64,000 bases of DNA from Arthrobacter sp. YN (GCF_002224285.1 NZ_CP022436.1:4030001-4094000); one strand, 5' to 3'; shown: positions 43,776 to 54,285, counted from the stretch's first letter. Made by a program: numbers and translations. Notes: generated by a model from the letters alone, not told the origin.

Positions 43776-45197
43776 TCAGGCCTGGCTGCGGCTGAGGTCG
43801 GCGCCGAGGCCCAGTTCGCTGATACGGACGGGTTGGTCGGTCTCCAGGGACTGGTTGCCGGCGATACCCACCGACACGGAACGGAGTCCGTCGATGTAGC
43901 CGGACGGACGGCCCAGCGGATCAACGCCGGGACCGTTGAAGAGGTCCGAAAGGAGCAGATTGTCACCGCCGCCGTGGCCGCCTTCGCCGTTGACGATCGG
44001 AACTTCGTAGGCAGCTTCCCAGTGGCGCTGGACTACCAGGCGCTCACCATTGCGGCGTACGGCATCCTCTTCCTCGATGGGAGTGGCGCTCGGGTCCACC
44101 ACGGTCTTCTTGTCGGTGCTGGACTCGACGGCGGCGCGTTCCACCACTTCGAGTTCGGCCCGGCCTTCGGTGCCGTTGACGGTGACCCGGTAGCCTTCCC
44201 ACGGGCTGTGGGCGTTGAGCGAGTAGCTCAGCGTCGGGCCGCCCTGGTAGTCCACCACGAGGGCGAGGTTGTCCTCGATGGTGATACCCCCGGTGAAGAC
44301 GTCCTGGTCACGGATGTAGCCGTCAAACTTTTCGTTGTCGTAGTACAGGGCCTTCAGGCGCTCGTCGTCGCGCATGTCCAGGCGGAACGGATCGTGCTCA
44401 AGACCATCAACGGTGCCGCGCTCCGGACGGGCTCCCAGGCCGCGCTCTGCAGCATTCTTGTCGCCGTAAAAGCGCAGGCCACCGGAGGCAAAGACGCGCT
44501 CCGGAACATCGTTGATCCACCAGTTGACCAGATCGAAGTGGTGGGAGGCCTTGTGGATGAGCAGGCCGCCGGAGTTCTTCTTTTCACGGTGCCAGCGGCG
44601 GAAGTAGTCAGCGCCGTGCACGGTGTCCAGGACCCAGCTGAAGTCGATGGAGGTGACCTTGCCGATCACGCCGTTCTGGATGACTTCCTTCAGCGCCGTG
44701 TTGCGCGGCGAGTAGCGGTAGTTGAACGTCACCACCACGTTTTTGCCGGTTTTCGCCACGGCTTCCGTGATACGGCGGCAGCCGTCAACGTCAATCGTCA
44801 GCGGCTTTTCAACCACGACGTCGGCACCCGCCTCGAGCGCCTCAACGATGTAGTCCGCGTGGGTGTAGTCGGGCGTCGTGACGATGACGCGGTCGATGTC
44901 GTTGGACTGGATGAAGCTGGTGAGCCGGCCCGGCTCAAAGGAGGCAACGGGCTCCGTTCCGCCAAGCTCCTTGATGAGCTCTTGGTAGAAGTCCACCCTG
45001 CCCTGGTTGACGTCGGAGAGCGCAATAAGTTCTGCAACGTCCGCGTGCTGCCCATAGATGGCCCGGATGTACATTTCCGAGCGGCCACCGGTGCCGATGA
45101 GGGCGATGCGTGTCCGGCGGTGGCCTTCAGCCCGGGCAGTGGGTGCGGCCGTTGCGGTCTGGGTCTCGGCTGAGTCGACGGTGACCATGTTGGCCAT
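43776..45197 (-). CDS. Gfo/Idh/MocA family oxidoreductase
   Basis: The product is 473 residues from ATG 45197, with AAAGGGG upstream. The Rossmann motif is RIALIGTGGRSEMYIRAIYG and the catalytic-type EKP motif is VVVEKPLTIDVDG. KNSGGLLIHKASHHFDLVNWWINDVPERVFASGG matches the C-terminal domain of large oxidoreductases found in plant-glycan loci. The substrate is unknown; a galacturonate or rhamnose derivative is plausible. It heads the five-gene galacturonate operon, and the best LacI-type operator lies 67 bases upstream. Confidence 0.85.
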   Translation of the reverse strand: MANMVTVDSAETQTATAAPTARAEGHRRTRIALIGTGGRSEMYIRAIYGQHADVAELIALSDVNQGRVDFYQELIKELGGTEPVASFEPGRLTSFIQSNDIDRVIVTTPDYTHADYIVEALEAGADVVVEKPLTIDVDGCRRITEAVAKTGKNVVVTFNYRYSPRNTALKEVIQNGVIGKVTSIDFSWVLDTVHGADYFRRWHREKKNSGGLLIHKASHHFDLVNWWINDVPERVFASGGLRFYGDKNAAERGLGARPERGTVDGLEHDPFRLDMRDDERLKALYYDNEKFDGYIRDQDVFTGGITIEDNLALVVDYQGGPTLSYSLNAHSPWEGYRVTVNGTEGRAELEVVERAAVESSTDKKTVVDPSATPIEEEDAVRRNGERLVVQRHWEAAYEVPIVNGEGGHGGGDNLLLSDLFNGPGVDPLGRPSGYIDGLRSVSVGIAGNQSLETDQPVRISELGLGADLSRSQA

Positions 45198-45264
45198 GAG
45201 AGATGCCCCTTTCAAAAGGCAGGAGTGAACCGCTTGACGGCCCGGCTTCGTATGGGAAGAATCA

Positions 45265-45282
45265 TGAGAAAGCGTTTTCTCA
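45265..45282. promoter_or_regulatory. LacI-type operator site 8 (best match)
   Basis: TGAGAAAGCGTTTTCTCA is palindromic except for one central base pair. It lies between the galacturonate operon and the divergent lacI-family gene, so autoregulation and operon control are both likely. Confidence 0.75.
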
Positions 45283-45377
45283 GAGCGTTATAAGCTTTGT
45301 ATCAAGACTCTGGTGGTCACGTCAACCACTGCTCCAACGACGGCGCATTCGGGAGACGACCAATGGGAAGGGGCCAC

Positions 45378-46408
45378 ATGGCACGCAGGAACACCAACAG
45401 GCGCGTCGGGATAGCTGATGTCGCGGAGAAGGCCGGCGTCTCGCACGCCACCGTTTCACGCGTCATGAACGGTAACGCCGCAGTGGATCCCGGGATTGCG
45501 GCGCGGGTTCGGACAGCCGCGGCGGAATTGAAGTACCAGCCCAATCCGGTGGGGCGCAGCCTTGCCCTGGGCAAGACTGACACCATCGGCATCGTGGTCC
45601 CGGATCTGGCCAACCCAACCTTCCAGGCCATCCTCCGCGGACTCAGCATCGCTGCCGCCCAGGATGGTTACCGCGTCCTCATTGCCGACTCCTCCGAAGT
45701 CACCAGCGAGGAAGCCATCCTGGCCGGGGAAGCCCGCCGCCGCTGCGATGGCGTGGTCCTCTGCGCACCCCGCATGCCCGACGCCGAACTTGAAGAGCTG
45801 GCGCCCACCCTGCACCCGCTGGTGCTCATCAACCGCACCACCATCGCCACCAACACTCCGAGCCTGAGCGTGGACTACGGGCAGGGCATCCAGGAACTGG
45901 CGCAGCATCTGGTCTCCCTGGGACACCGCCGGCTGGTGTTCCTGTCAGGCCCGAGCACAGCGCCTCCAACCGCCAACGTTTGGTGGGCCTGGACCAGTTC
46001 CGCGCCGGGCACCCGGAGATCGAACTGCAGATGCTCCACGGTGGATCCAACTTCGATTCCGGCCATGAGTCCACCGAGGCCATCATTGCCAGTGGTGCCA
46101 CCGGAATCCTGGCCTTCAACGACCTCGTGGCCATGGGACTGCTCAGCGGCCTGCACGAGCGTGGTGTTCGCGTTCCGGAGGACATCTCCGTGACAGGCTT
46201 CGACGACATCCCCTTCGCCAAATACACCACTCCCCCGCTGACCACTGCTGCCGTGCCCATCAACGAGCTCGGAAGCCTCGCTTGGCGGAGAATGCGGGAA
46301 CAGATCCAGCAAGCCGGCGAAGCCACCACCCAGGCGCAGGATGAGTTCTCCCCCAGGATGGAGATCCGTAAGAGCACCGCAGCGCCGGCCCTCAAGCCCG
46401 CGAACTGA
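45378..46408 (+). pseudogene. LacI family transcriptional regulator, frameshifted
   Basis: Two frames together give a 343-residue LacI-type repressor. The N-terminus is the HTH (VGIADVAEKAGVSHATVSRVMNG), followed by the hinge and effector domain (TIGIVVPDLANPTFQAILRGL). The first frame is good to LVFLSGPSTA; the rest (SNRQRLVGLDQFRAGHPE, LAFNDLVAMGLL, DISVTGFDDIPFAKYTTPPLTT) is in the -1 frame. One base appears missing near 45961-45964. It is the natural regulator of the island and probably binds the eight operator-like sites. As read, the protein would end without most of its effector domain. The stop codon is the first three bases of a perfect hairpin. Confidence 0.82.
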
Positions 46409-46452
46409 CGCTTAATGCCAATGTTCGCCGCGAACATTGGCATTAAGCGTCA
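46406..46452. terminator. 47-bp perfect hairpin spanning both convergent stop codons
   Basis: TGACGCTTAATGCCAATGTT plus CG (46406-46427) pairs without mismatch to 46431-46452. The left arm begins with the stop codon of the LacI gene and the right arm ends with the stop codon of the GntR gene. Confidence 0.85.
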
Positions 46453-47148
46453 CTTGGGTGAGGGGTTTGCGCCCACTCCGGCCTCTTTGTAGAAGCCCTG
46501 GATGTGGGCGGCCACCAACTCAGCTGCCTTGCCGCCGTCGTGGTTGTTCACCGCGGCGAGGATGGCACGATGCTCTGCCCGGAGCCGGGCTGAGGTTGCG
46601 TTCCAATCAGGGAGGTTTCCAGTCAGCTCACCCGCATAGTTCTCGATCGCGCCCCGGAGCGAGGCCATCATGGCGCTGACCACGGCATTGCCGGCGGCCT
46701 GCGCGAGCGCCACATGGAAGCGGGCGTCCAAGGCAAGGAATGTATCGATGTCCGGGGCAGCGTCCATCCGGTCCAGCAGCTCCGCGGCTTCCTCCAGCTC
46801 CGGCACCCCCACCATGGCCCTTTCAGCCGCCCACGATTCCAGCAGGACGCGGGTCTCCACGATGTCCGCCACGGGAAGATGGCGCGTGGCCACGTGCAGC
46901 CGGAGGGTGGAACCCAGCGCAGAGCCAGGCTCAGCGATGACCACGGTCCCTGCGTCTTTTCCGGACCCCACGCCGGCACGGACCACGCCCATCGCCTCGA
47001 GGATGCGGACTGCCTCGCGCACGGAGGTCCGGGAAACCTTCAATTGCTCGGCCATGGCGCGTTCACCCGGGAGCCTGCCGCCGAGGGCAAGGTCTCCATC
47101 GGACAGCTGCTTCTCGATCCATTGCAGGACCAACTCGTGGGTACGCAT
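46450..47148 (-). CDS. lldR: GntR/FadR family regulator of lactate use (LldR-like)
   Basis: This 232-residue regulator has an N-terminal winged helix (GGRLPGERAMAEQLKVSRTSVREAVRILEAMGVV) and a FadR-type all-helical C-terminal domain with histidine and aspartate ligands (ALDARFHVALAQAAGN, RAEHRAILAAVNNHD). The divergent neighbour is lldD, so it is probably the lactate-responsive repressor. TAGTAT lies exactly six bases before its ATG, suggesting a leaderless mRNA. Three TGTGGT-N3-ACCACA-type sites in the shared promoter are the likely operators. Confidence 0.87.
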   Translation of the reverse strand: MRTHELVLQWIEKQLSDGDLALGGRLPGERAMAEQLKVSRTSVREAVRILEAMGVVRAGVGSGKDAGTVVIAEPGSALGSTLRLHVATRHLPVADIVETRVLLESWAAERAMVGVPELEEAAELLDRMDAAPDIDTFLALDARFHVALAQAAGNAVVSAMMASLRGAIENYAGELTGNLPDWNATSARLRAEHRAILAAVNNHDGGKAAELVAAHIQGFYKEAGVGANPSPK

Positions 47149-47154
47149 AACGGA

Positions 47155-47219
47155 ATACTAGTTGATGTGGTCCAACCACATGGATTACAGTGTGGTTAGA
47201 CCACAGTGGTAAGACCACA
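47155..47219. promoter_or_regulatory. lldR-lldD control region with three GntR-type operators
   Basis: TGTGGTCCAACCACA (47166-47180), TGTGGTTAGACCACA (47191-47205) and GTGGTAAGACCAC (47206-47218) are palindromes with three-base centres, of the TGGT-N3-ACCA type used by FadR-like regulators. TAGTAT (reverse strand, 47155-47160) is the -10 box of lldR. Confidence 0.75.
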
Positions 47220-47238
47220 GAATTCAAGGGAGAACCGC

Positions 47239-48570
47239 ATGACCGACACCCTCGATCCCAAGATCACGGCCGCGCCCGCAAACGCCGGGAGCGACGAAAA
47301 CGTGACTCGTCCGCCCCAGCCGCGTCCCGCCGTCGTGCTTCCGCCGGCACTGAAGCGCCGCGTCCCCAAGGTCTCCGACCTGGCCCCGCTCATGCAGTTC
47401 AAGAAGCCCGAATTCAGCAAGACCGCACGACTCAAGCGCGCCAGCACCATCTGGGAACTGCGGGACATGGCCAAACGCCGCACGCCGCAGGCGCCCTTCG
47501 ACTACACCGACGGCGCAGCCGAAGAAGAGATCACCCTGCGCCGCGCGCGCCAGGCGTTCCAGGACATCGAATTCCGTCCCGGCATCCTGCGCGATGTCTC
47601 CAAGATCGATCTCCGCACCGACATCCTGGGCAAGGAATCACGCCTGCCGTTCGGCATCGCGCCCACAGGATTCACGCGCATGATGCAGTCCGAGGGCGAG
47701 TACGCCGGCTCGCAGGCCGCTGAAGCCGCGGGCATTCCCTACACCCTGTCCACCATGGGCACTGCGTCCATCGAGGACGTCGCCACGGCTGCGCCGAACG
47801 GCCGCAACTGGTTCCAGCTGTACTTGTGGACGGACCGCGACCGCTCCCTGGAACTGATCGAACGCGCAGCGAAAGCCGGCAACGACACCCTCATGGTCAC
47901 CGTGGACACTGCGGTTGCCGGCGCCCGCCTGCGCGATGTCCGCAACGGCATGACCATCCCGCCGGCGCTGACCATCAAAACCGTCCTGGATGCGTCCTAC
48001 CGCCCGGCCTGGTGGTTCAACTTCCTCACGCACGAGCCCCTGACCTTCGCTTCGCTTTCGCGTTACACCGGCACCGTGGCAGACCTCATCAATTCGATGT
48101 TCGACCCCACCCTGACCTACGAGGACCTGGACTGGCTCCGCGAAACCTGGAAGGGCAAGCTGGTGGTCAAGGGCATCCAGACCGTGGAAGACGCCCGCAA
48201 GGTAGTGGACCACGGCGCGGATGGCATCATCCTGTCCAACCACGGCGGCCGCCAATTGGACCGCGCACCCATCCCGTTCCACCTGCTGCCGGAGGTCACC
48301 ACGGCATTGAAGGCTGACAACAGCAAGGCCGCAGTCATGCTGGACACAGGCATCATGAGCGGCGCGGACATCGTGGCAGCCCTCGCCCTGGGCGCGGACT
48401 TTGCCCTGATCGGCCGCGCATACCTGTACGGCCTCATGGCCGGTGGACGCGAAGGCGTGGACCGCACCATCCAGATCCTGGAGAAGGACATGACCCGCAC
48501 CATGGCGCTGCTCGGCGTCAGCAAGGTAGCGGACCTGAACCCGGACCACGTGCGGCTGCTCCAGCGCTAA
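47239..48570 (+). CDS. lldD: L-lactate dehydrogenase (FMN-dependent alpha-hydroxy acid oxidase family)
   Basis: The product is 443 residues from ATG 47239, with AAGGGAGA upstream. The FMN-dependent family signature is [12 protein letters not shown] with the catalytic histidine. [47 protein letters not shown] and [27 protein letters not shown] are typical. The enzyme oxidises L-lactate to pyruvate at the membrane. The first 50 residues are a variable proline-rich extension. Control by the divergent GntR regulator is supported by three operators. Confidence 0.92.
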   Translation: MTDTLDPKITAAPANAGSDENVTRPPQPRPAVVLPPALKRRVPKVSDLAPLMQFKKPEFSKTARLKRASTIWELRDMAKRRTPQAPFDYTDGAAEEEITLRRARQAFQDIEFRPGILRDVSKIDLRTDILGKESRLPFGIAPTGFTRMMQSEGEYAGSQAAEAAGIPYTLSTMGTASIEDVATAAPNGRNWFQLYLWTDRDRSLELIERAAKAGNDTLMVTVDTAVAGARLRDVRNGMTIPPALTIKTVLDASYRPAWWFNFLTHEPLTFASLSRYTGTVADLINSMFDPTLTYEDLDWLRETWKGKLVVKGIQTVEDARKVVDHGADGIILSNHGGRQLDRAPIPFHLLPEVTTALKADNSKAAVMLDTGIMSGADIVAALALGADFALIGRAYLYGLMAGGREGVDRTIQILEKDMTRTMALLGVSKVADLNPDHVRLLQR

Positions 48571-48583
48571 AGCACCCATGCAG

Positions 48584-48631
48584 GTAGCAGTAGAGGCCGT
48601 TTTGAACGCTCAAAACGGCCTCTACTGCTAC
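48584..48631. terminator. 48-bp perfect hairpin between lldD and gdhA
   Basis: The 22-bp arms at 48584-48605 and 48610-48631 are perfect complements (GTAGCAGTAGAGGCCGTTTT and on) with an ACGC loop. The right flank CCAGTTGGG matches the border of the hairpin at 39139-39204. Confidence 0.85.
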
Positions 48632-48650
48632 CCAGTTGGGCTAAGGGGTA

Positions 48651-50039
<1,389 letters not shown>

Positions 50040-50195
50040 TCATGGTTGCACCGAGGGAGATGGGATCTCCATCCGGAGCCAATGTGACCCTTAAAGCTGA
50101 GTTAACACAACTGTAGAAAATCGTTGAAAACACAAGGAAACGCAAGGTAAACAAAAACTCACAATGTGATGAGGATCACGTTAAGGAGAGGCGCG

Positions 50196-50756
50196 CTATC
50201 GCTTACGCCCGAACTTGGGAAGGTTGGGCAGGTTCGGAAGGTTGGCCAGGAGGTCAGCAGCCTTAGTGGCGGCGCGGCCTACGGTGCGGCCGATTTGCTG
50301 GGGAACGGTGTCGTCGGACGCGGGGTCAAGGGAGACAGTGGTTCCACTCGCGTGGACCTTGACGGCCTGGCCAATGGCGTCGGCGCGGTTGGGGACTGGC
50401 GCGACGGCGGCTTCGGCGGGAGCCACAGCGGCGGGCACGTCCGCGGCAGCGGTGGAAGACGCCGCAGCAGGCACGACGACGGCGGGAGCCGGAGTTCCGA
50501 CGTCGAACGTTTCAAGCCAGCTCGCGACGCCGGCAAGCGGCTTGGGATTCAGGGCATAGAAGCGCTTCTGGCCTTGCGCGCGCATGCTGACCAGATCAGC
50601 CTCGCGGAGCACCTTCAGATGCTTGGAGATTGTGGGCTGGCTTGCAGCCAGTTCTTCCACCAGTTCGCCTACTGCTTTATCCCCAGAGCGGAGGGAGACC
50701 AGGATGTCGCGTCTGGTTGCCTCAGCTATGACGGCAAATACGTCGTCAGTCACCAT
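50196..50756 (-). CDS. ArsR family regulator with low-complexity C-terminus
   Basis: The product is 186 residues from ATG 50756. The N-terminal 90 residues are a winged helix: VFAVIAEATRRDILVSLRSGDKAVGELVEELAASQPTISKHLKVLREADLVSMRAQGQKRFYAL. No cysteine or histidine metal site is apparent. The rest is rich in A, V and P and ends NLPNLPNLPKFGRKR, probably disordered. The regulated genes are unknown; the deacetylase gene upstream is on the same strand with an 80-base gap. TAGGGT lies seven bases before the ATG. Confidence 0.82.
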   Translation of the reverse strand: MVTDDVFAVIAEATRRDILVSLRSGDKAVGELVEELAASQPTISKHLKVLREADLVSMRAQGQKRFYALNPKPLAGVASWLETFDVGTPAPAVVVPAAASSTAAADVPAAVAPAEAAVAPVPNRADAIGQAVKVHASGTTVSLDPASDDTVPQQIGRTVGRAATKAADLLANLPNLPNLPKFGRKR

Positions 50757-50836
50757 GTCTCCCACCCTAGCGACATATACGCCAATTGGCATCCCTGTTT
50801 CGTTGTGATGCAGGCGGGATCCGGGCGGAACCAGCG

Positions 50837-52063
50837 TCAGTCGAACCAGGGGTCCAGGCCATACAGGGGGAAGATTTCCTTCCGCGTGGCAATGATGGTC
50901 CGGTCCACTTCGTCCGCGGGGTCGTAGCCCACCTCCCAGGAGCGCCACCACACGTCGACGTCGTCGCCCATGGACTCCGGAGCCCACACGCCGTAGGTTT
51001 CGCGCACATACGTCCGCCAGGCTTCGGGTACCGGCGTGCTGAGCGGCACCGGGCGCTGGGTCACCATTCCGATCAGGTGGCTCCATGCGCGCGGCACAAC
51101 ACTGGTGACGTCATAGCCGCCACCGCCCGTAGCGATCCAGCGGTTGTCGCAATAGCGGGCGGCAAGGCTTGCGACGGCGGACGCCGCCTCACGCTGTCCG
51201 TCGATGCTGAGGGTCAGGTGGGTCAGGGGATCGTCCCGATGGGAATCGCAGCCGTGTTGACTCACGATCACCTCGGGCTGGAAGGCCCCCACGAGCTGCG
51301 GGACCACGGCATGGAAGGCCCGCAGCCAGGCCGCGTCTCCCGTGAAAGTGGGCAGCGCAACATTGACCGCGGTCCCGGGCGCATCCGGCCCACCGGTTTC
51401 ATTGGCAAAGCCGGTGCCGGGGAAGAGCGACAGGCCTGTTTCGTGGAGGCTGATGGTCATGACGCGGGGATCGTTCCAGAAGATACTCTGCGTCCCATCG
51501 CCGTGGTGCGCGTCGACGTCGATGCAGACGATCCTTTGCACCCCGCCGTCGAGCAGCCTTTGGATGGCCAGCGCGACGTCGTTGTAGACGCAAAAGCCGC
51601 TGGCCCGCTCGCGTGCAGCATGGTGCATCCCGCCGCTGAAGTTCACGGCGCGCACGGCTCGACCCGAAAGGATGGTGTCAGCCGCCAGCAGCGAGCCACC
51701 GGCAAGGCGGGCACTGGCCTCGTGCATCCCGGCGAACGCGGGATCGTCCTCCGTGCCCAGGCCACGGCCCTCCTCCGGCATGGACGGATCCTCGCTGACG
51801 CGTCGGACGGCCTCCACGTAACCGGCGCTGTGTACCGTTAAAAGTTCGACGTCGGATGCCACCGCAGGTGCCTCAACGGCCACATGCTGGTGTCCGAACA
51901 GCCCCAGGGACTCGGCCAGCCGCGCCGTCAGTTCCAGCCGCTGCGGTGCCATGGGGTGGCCGGGGCCAAAATTGTAGGCAGTCATGGCGGGGTCCCACAC
52001 CACCGTCGTTGGCAGTGCGGAGCGCGTAATGCTGGAAGCCGTTGTCCCAAGCCTGGAGTTCAT
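50837..52063 (-). CDS. Acetoin utilization protein AcuC (histone deacetylase family)
   Basis: This 408-residue member of the class I deacetylase superfamily has GPGHPMAPQRLELT at the start, NFSGGMHHAARERASGFCVYNDVALAIQRLL, and zinc ligands in CIDVDAHHGDGTQSIFW plus the later GCDSHRDDPLTHL. AcuC-type enzymes deacetylate acetyl-CoA synthetase in Bacillus. The length is normal. TAGCCT lies seven bases before the ATG with no ribosome site, again suggesting a leaderless mRNA. Confidence 0.88.
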   Translation of the reverse strand: MNSRLGTTASSITRSALPTTVVWDPAMTAYNFGPGHPMAPQRLELTARLAESLGLFGHQHVAVEAPAVASDVELLTVHSAGYVEAVRRVSEDPSMPEEGRGLGTEDDPAFAGMHEASARLAGGSLLAADTILSGRAVRAVNFSGGMHHAARERASGFCVYNDVALAIQRLLDGGVQRIVCIDVDAHHGDGTQSIFWNDPRVMTISLHETGLSLFPGTGFANETGGPDAPGTAVNVALPTFTGDAAWLRAFHAVVPQLVGAFQPEVIVSQHGCDSHRDDPLTHLTLSIDGQREAASAVASLAARYCDNRWIATGGGGYDVTSVVPRAWSHLIGMVTQRPVPLSTPVPEAWRTYVRETYGVWAPESMGDDVDVWWRSWEVGYDPADEVDRTIIATRKEIFPLYGLDPWFD

Positions 52064-52165
52064 CCAGAACAGGCTACCTGAGCCTGGCGGGCCCTCCTGC
52101 CCGGTTACGCCGCGGGAATAGTGGTTTACTACTCAGGAAAGCTTGTTCAACCGAGGAAGAGCGCC

Positions 52166-53599
52166 ATGTCTCAAAGCCAGTCGCGGTCCACGAGCCCGGC
52201 CAACTGGCAAACCAACCAGCAGGAACGGGAAGGTCTCTGGATCTTTACCCGCGTGCGCGACTTCATCGACAACATTGCCAACACGTCACCGGCCCGTTTG
52301 GCGTTGACCGTCTTCGCTGTGGTGATCCTGGTCTTCACCGGCTTACTGTCCTTGCCCGCTGCTTCTGCGGCGGGCACTGTCACGCCCCTGCACCAGTCCA
52401 TGTTCACGGCGGTCTCCGCCGTCTGCGTCACCGGGTTGACGGTAGTTTCCACGGCCACGCACTGGACCTTCTTCGGCCAGTTGGTGATCCTGATCGGCAT
52501 CTTCGTGGGTGGCCTCGGCACCTTGACCCTGGCCTCGCTGTTGGCCCTCATGGTCAGCAAGCGGCTCGGTGTGCGCGGCAAGCTGATCGCCCAGGAAGCC
52601 ATGAACAACGCAGGCCGGCTCGGTGAAGTGGGTACCCTGCTCCGGATCGTCATCGTGACCTCGGTGGTGATCGAGGCAGCCCTGGCCATCGTGCTGATTC
52701 CCCGTTTCATGGTGCTCGGTGAAAGCTTCTGGCAATCCGTGTGGCACGGCGTATTCTACTCGATTTCCGCGTTCAACAACGCCGGATTCACGCCGCACTC
52801 CGATGGCATCGTCCCGTACGAGACCGATCTGTGGATCCTCATCCCGCTGATGTTGGGTGTGTTCCTGGGCAGCCTCGGCTTCCCTGTGGTGATGGTGCTC
52901 CAGCAGAACGGGCTCAACTGGAAAAAGTGGAACCTCCACACCAAGCTCACCATCCAGGTCTCGTTCATCCTGCTGGCAGCGGGCACGGTCCTGTGGGGCC
53001 TGATGGAGTGGGACAACGTGCGGACCATCGGCACCATGGACCTCGGCGACAAGATCACCCATTCCCTGTTCGCGTCCGTGATGACGCGATCGGGCGGCTT
53101 CAACCTGGTGGACCAGAACCACATGGAATCCACCACCATGCTCCTCACCGACGCCCTGATGTTCGCCGGCGGCGGCTCCGCCTCCACGGCCGGCGGTATC
53201 AAGGTAACCACCATCGCCGTCATGTTCCTGGCCATCATGGCCGAAGCCCGCGGCGACGCCGACGTGAAAGTCTACGGGCGCACCATCCCCCAAGGCACCA
53301 TGCGCGTGGCCATCTCAGTGATCGTTGCCGGCGCCACCCTTGTGTCGGTGGCCGCGTTCTTGCTGCTCTCCATCAGCGGAGCATCGTTGGACCGGGTGCT
53401 CTTCGAATCCATTTCCGCCTTCGCCACCGTGGGACTGAGCACCAACCTCAGTGCCGAGCTGCCGCCGTCGGGCGTTTATGTCCTAACCGCTTTGATGTTT
53501 GCCGGCCGCGTCGGCACCGTCACCCTTGCCGCCGGCCTGGCCCTGCGCCAGCGCAGCCAGCTGTACCACTACCCGGAAGAGAGGCCAATCATTGGCTAG
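52166..53599 (+). CDS. Potassium transporter TrkH/KtrB family
   Basis: The product is 477 residues from ATG 52166, with GAGGAAGAG upstream. It has four repeats of the potassium-channel-like fold with selectivity loops FTAVSAVCVTGLTVVST, FNNAGFTPHSDG, MTRSGGFN and FATVGLSTN. The membrane subunit imports K+, probably with Na+ or H+, under control of the TrkA gene that follows and overlaps. A cytoplasmic N-terminus of about 45 residues precedes the first membrane helix. Confidence 0.92.
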   Translation: MSQSQSRSTSPANWQTNQQEREGLWIFTRVRDFIDNIANTSPARLALTVFAVVILVFTGLLSLPAASAAGTVTPLHQSMFTAVSAVCVTGLTVVSTATHWTFFGQLVILIGIFVGGLGTLTLASLLALMVSKRLGVRGKLIAQEAMNNAGRLGEVGTLLRIVIVTSVVIEAALAIVLIPRFMVLGESFWQSVWHGVFYSISAFNNAGFTPHSDGIVPYETDLWILIPLMLGVFLGSLGFPVVMVLQQNGLNWKKWNLHTKLTIQVSFILLAAGTVLWGLMEWDNVRTIGTMDLGDKITHSLFASVMTRSGGFNLVDQNHMESTTMLLTDALMFAGGGSASTAGGIKVTTIAVMFLAIMAEARGDADVKVYGRTIPQGTMRVAISVIVAGATLVSVAAFLLLSISGASLDRVLFESISAFATVGLSTNLSAELPPSGVYVLTALMFAGRVGTVTLAAGLALRQRSQLYHYPEERPIIG

Positions 53600-54278
53600 T
53601 ACCACGGGGGCTGCCAACCGCCCCGCCCACAACTCACCAGTGCTGGTCGTTGGCCTCGGCCGGTTCGGATCCGCCACCGCTGAGCAGCTGGTCAAGCAAG
53701 GCCGTGAAGTCCTGGCCATCGAACGCGACCGCACCCTGGTCCAAAAGTGGGCGCCCGTGCTGACGCACGTGGTGGAGGCCGACGCCACCAACATCGACGC
53801 CCTGCGCCAGCTCGGCGCCCAGGAGTTCAGCTCAGCCGTAGTAGGCGTGGGCACGTCCATCGAGTCCTCGGTGCTCATCACCGTGAACCTGGTGGACCTC
53901 GGCATCCAGCACCTGTGGGTCAAGGCCATCACGCCCTCGCACGGCAAGATCCTCACCCGCATCGGCGCCAACCACGTGATCTATCCCGAGGCCGACGCCG
54001 GGGTCCGCGCAGCGCACCTGGTGTCCGGGCGCATGCTGGACTTCATCGAGTTCGACGACGACTACGCGATCGTCAAGATGTACCCGCCCAAGGAAACCGT
54101 GGGCTTCACCTTGGAGGAATCCAAGGTCCGTTCCAAGTACGGCGTGACCATTGTCGGCGTGAAAACCCCGGGCGAGGACTTCACGTACGCGCGGCCGGAA
54201 ACCAAAGTGTCCGGCCACGACATGTTGATCGTGTCCGGACACGTGGACCTGCTGGAGCGCTTCGCAGCCCGCCCGTAA
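53592..54278 (+). CDS. TrkA/KtrA-type K+ uptake regulatory subunit
   Basis: The product is 228 residues from TTG 53592, which overlaps the end of the TrkH-type gene; AGAGAGG at 53577-53583 is the ribosome site. It has an RCK_N Rossmann domain (VLVVGLGRFGSATAEQLVKQGREVLAIERD) and an RCK_C domain (VGFTLEESKVRSKYGVTIVGVKTPGEDFTYA). It binds nucleotides at the cytoplasmic face and gates the transporter. An ORF starting at 53499 is open further upstream but lies inside the transporter gene. Confidence 0.92.
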   Translation: MASTTGAANRPAHNSPVLVVGLGRFGSATAEQLVKQGREVLAIERDRTLVQKWAPVLTHVVEADATNIDALRQLGAQEFSSAVVGVGTSIESSVLITVNLVDLGIQHLWVKAITPSHGKILTRIGANHVIYPEADAGVRAAHLVSGRMLDFIEFDDDYAIVKMYPPKETVGFTLEESKVRSKYGVTIVGVKTPGEDFTYARPETKVSGHDMLIVSGHVDLLERFAARP

Positions 54279-54285
54279 CCGATGG

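Noticed and set aside
9336..46408. Integrative element or prophage carrying the sugar island
   Set aside because: No integrase, transposase, tRNA target or flanking direct repeat was seen at either end.
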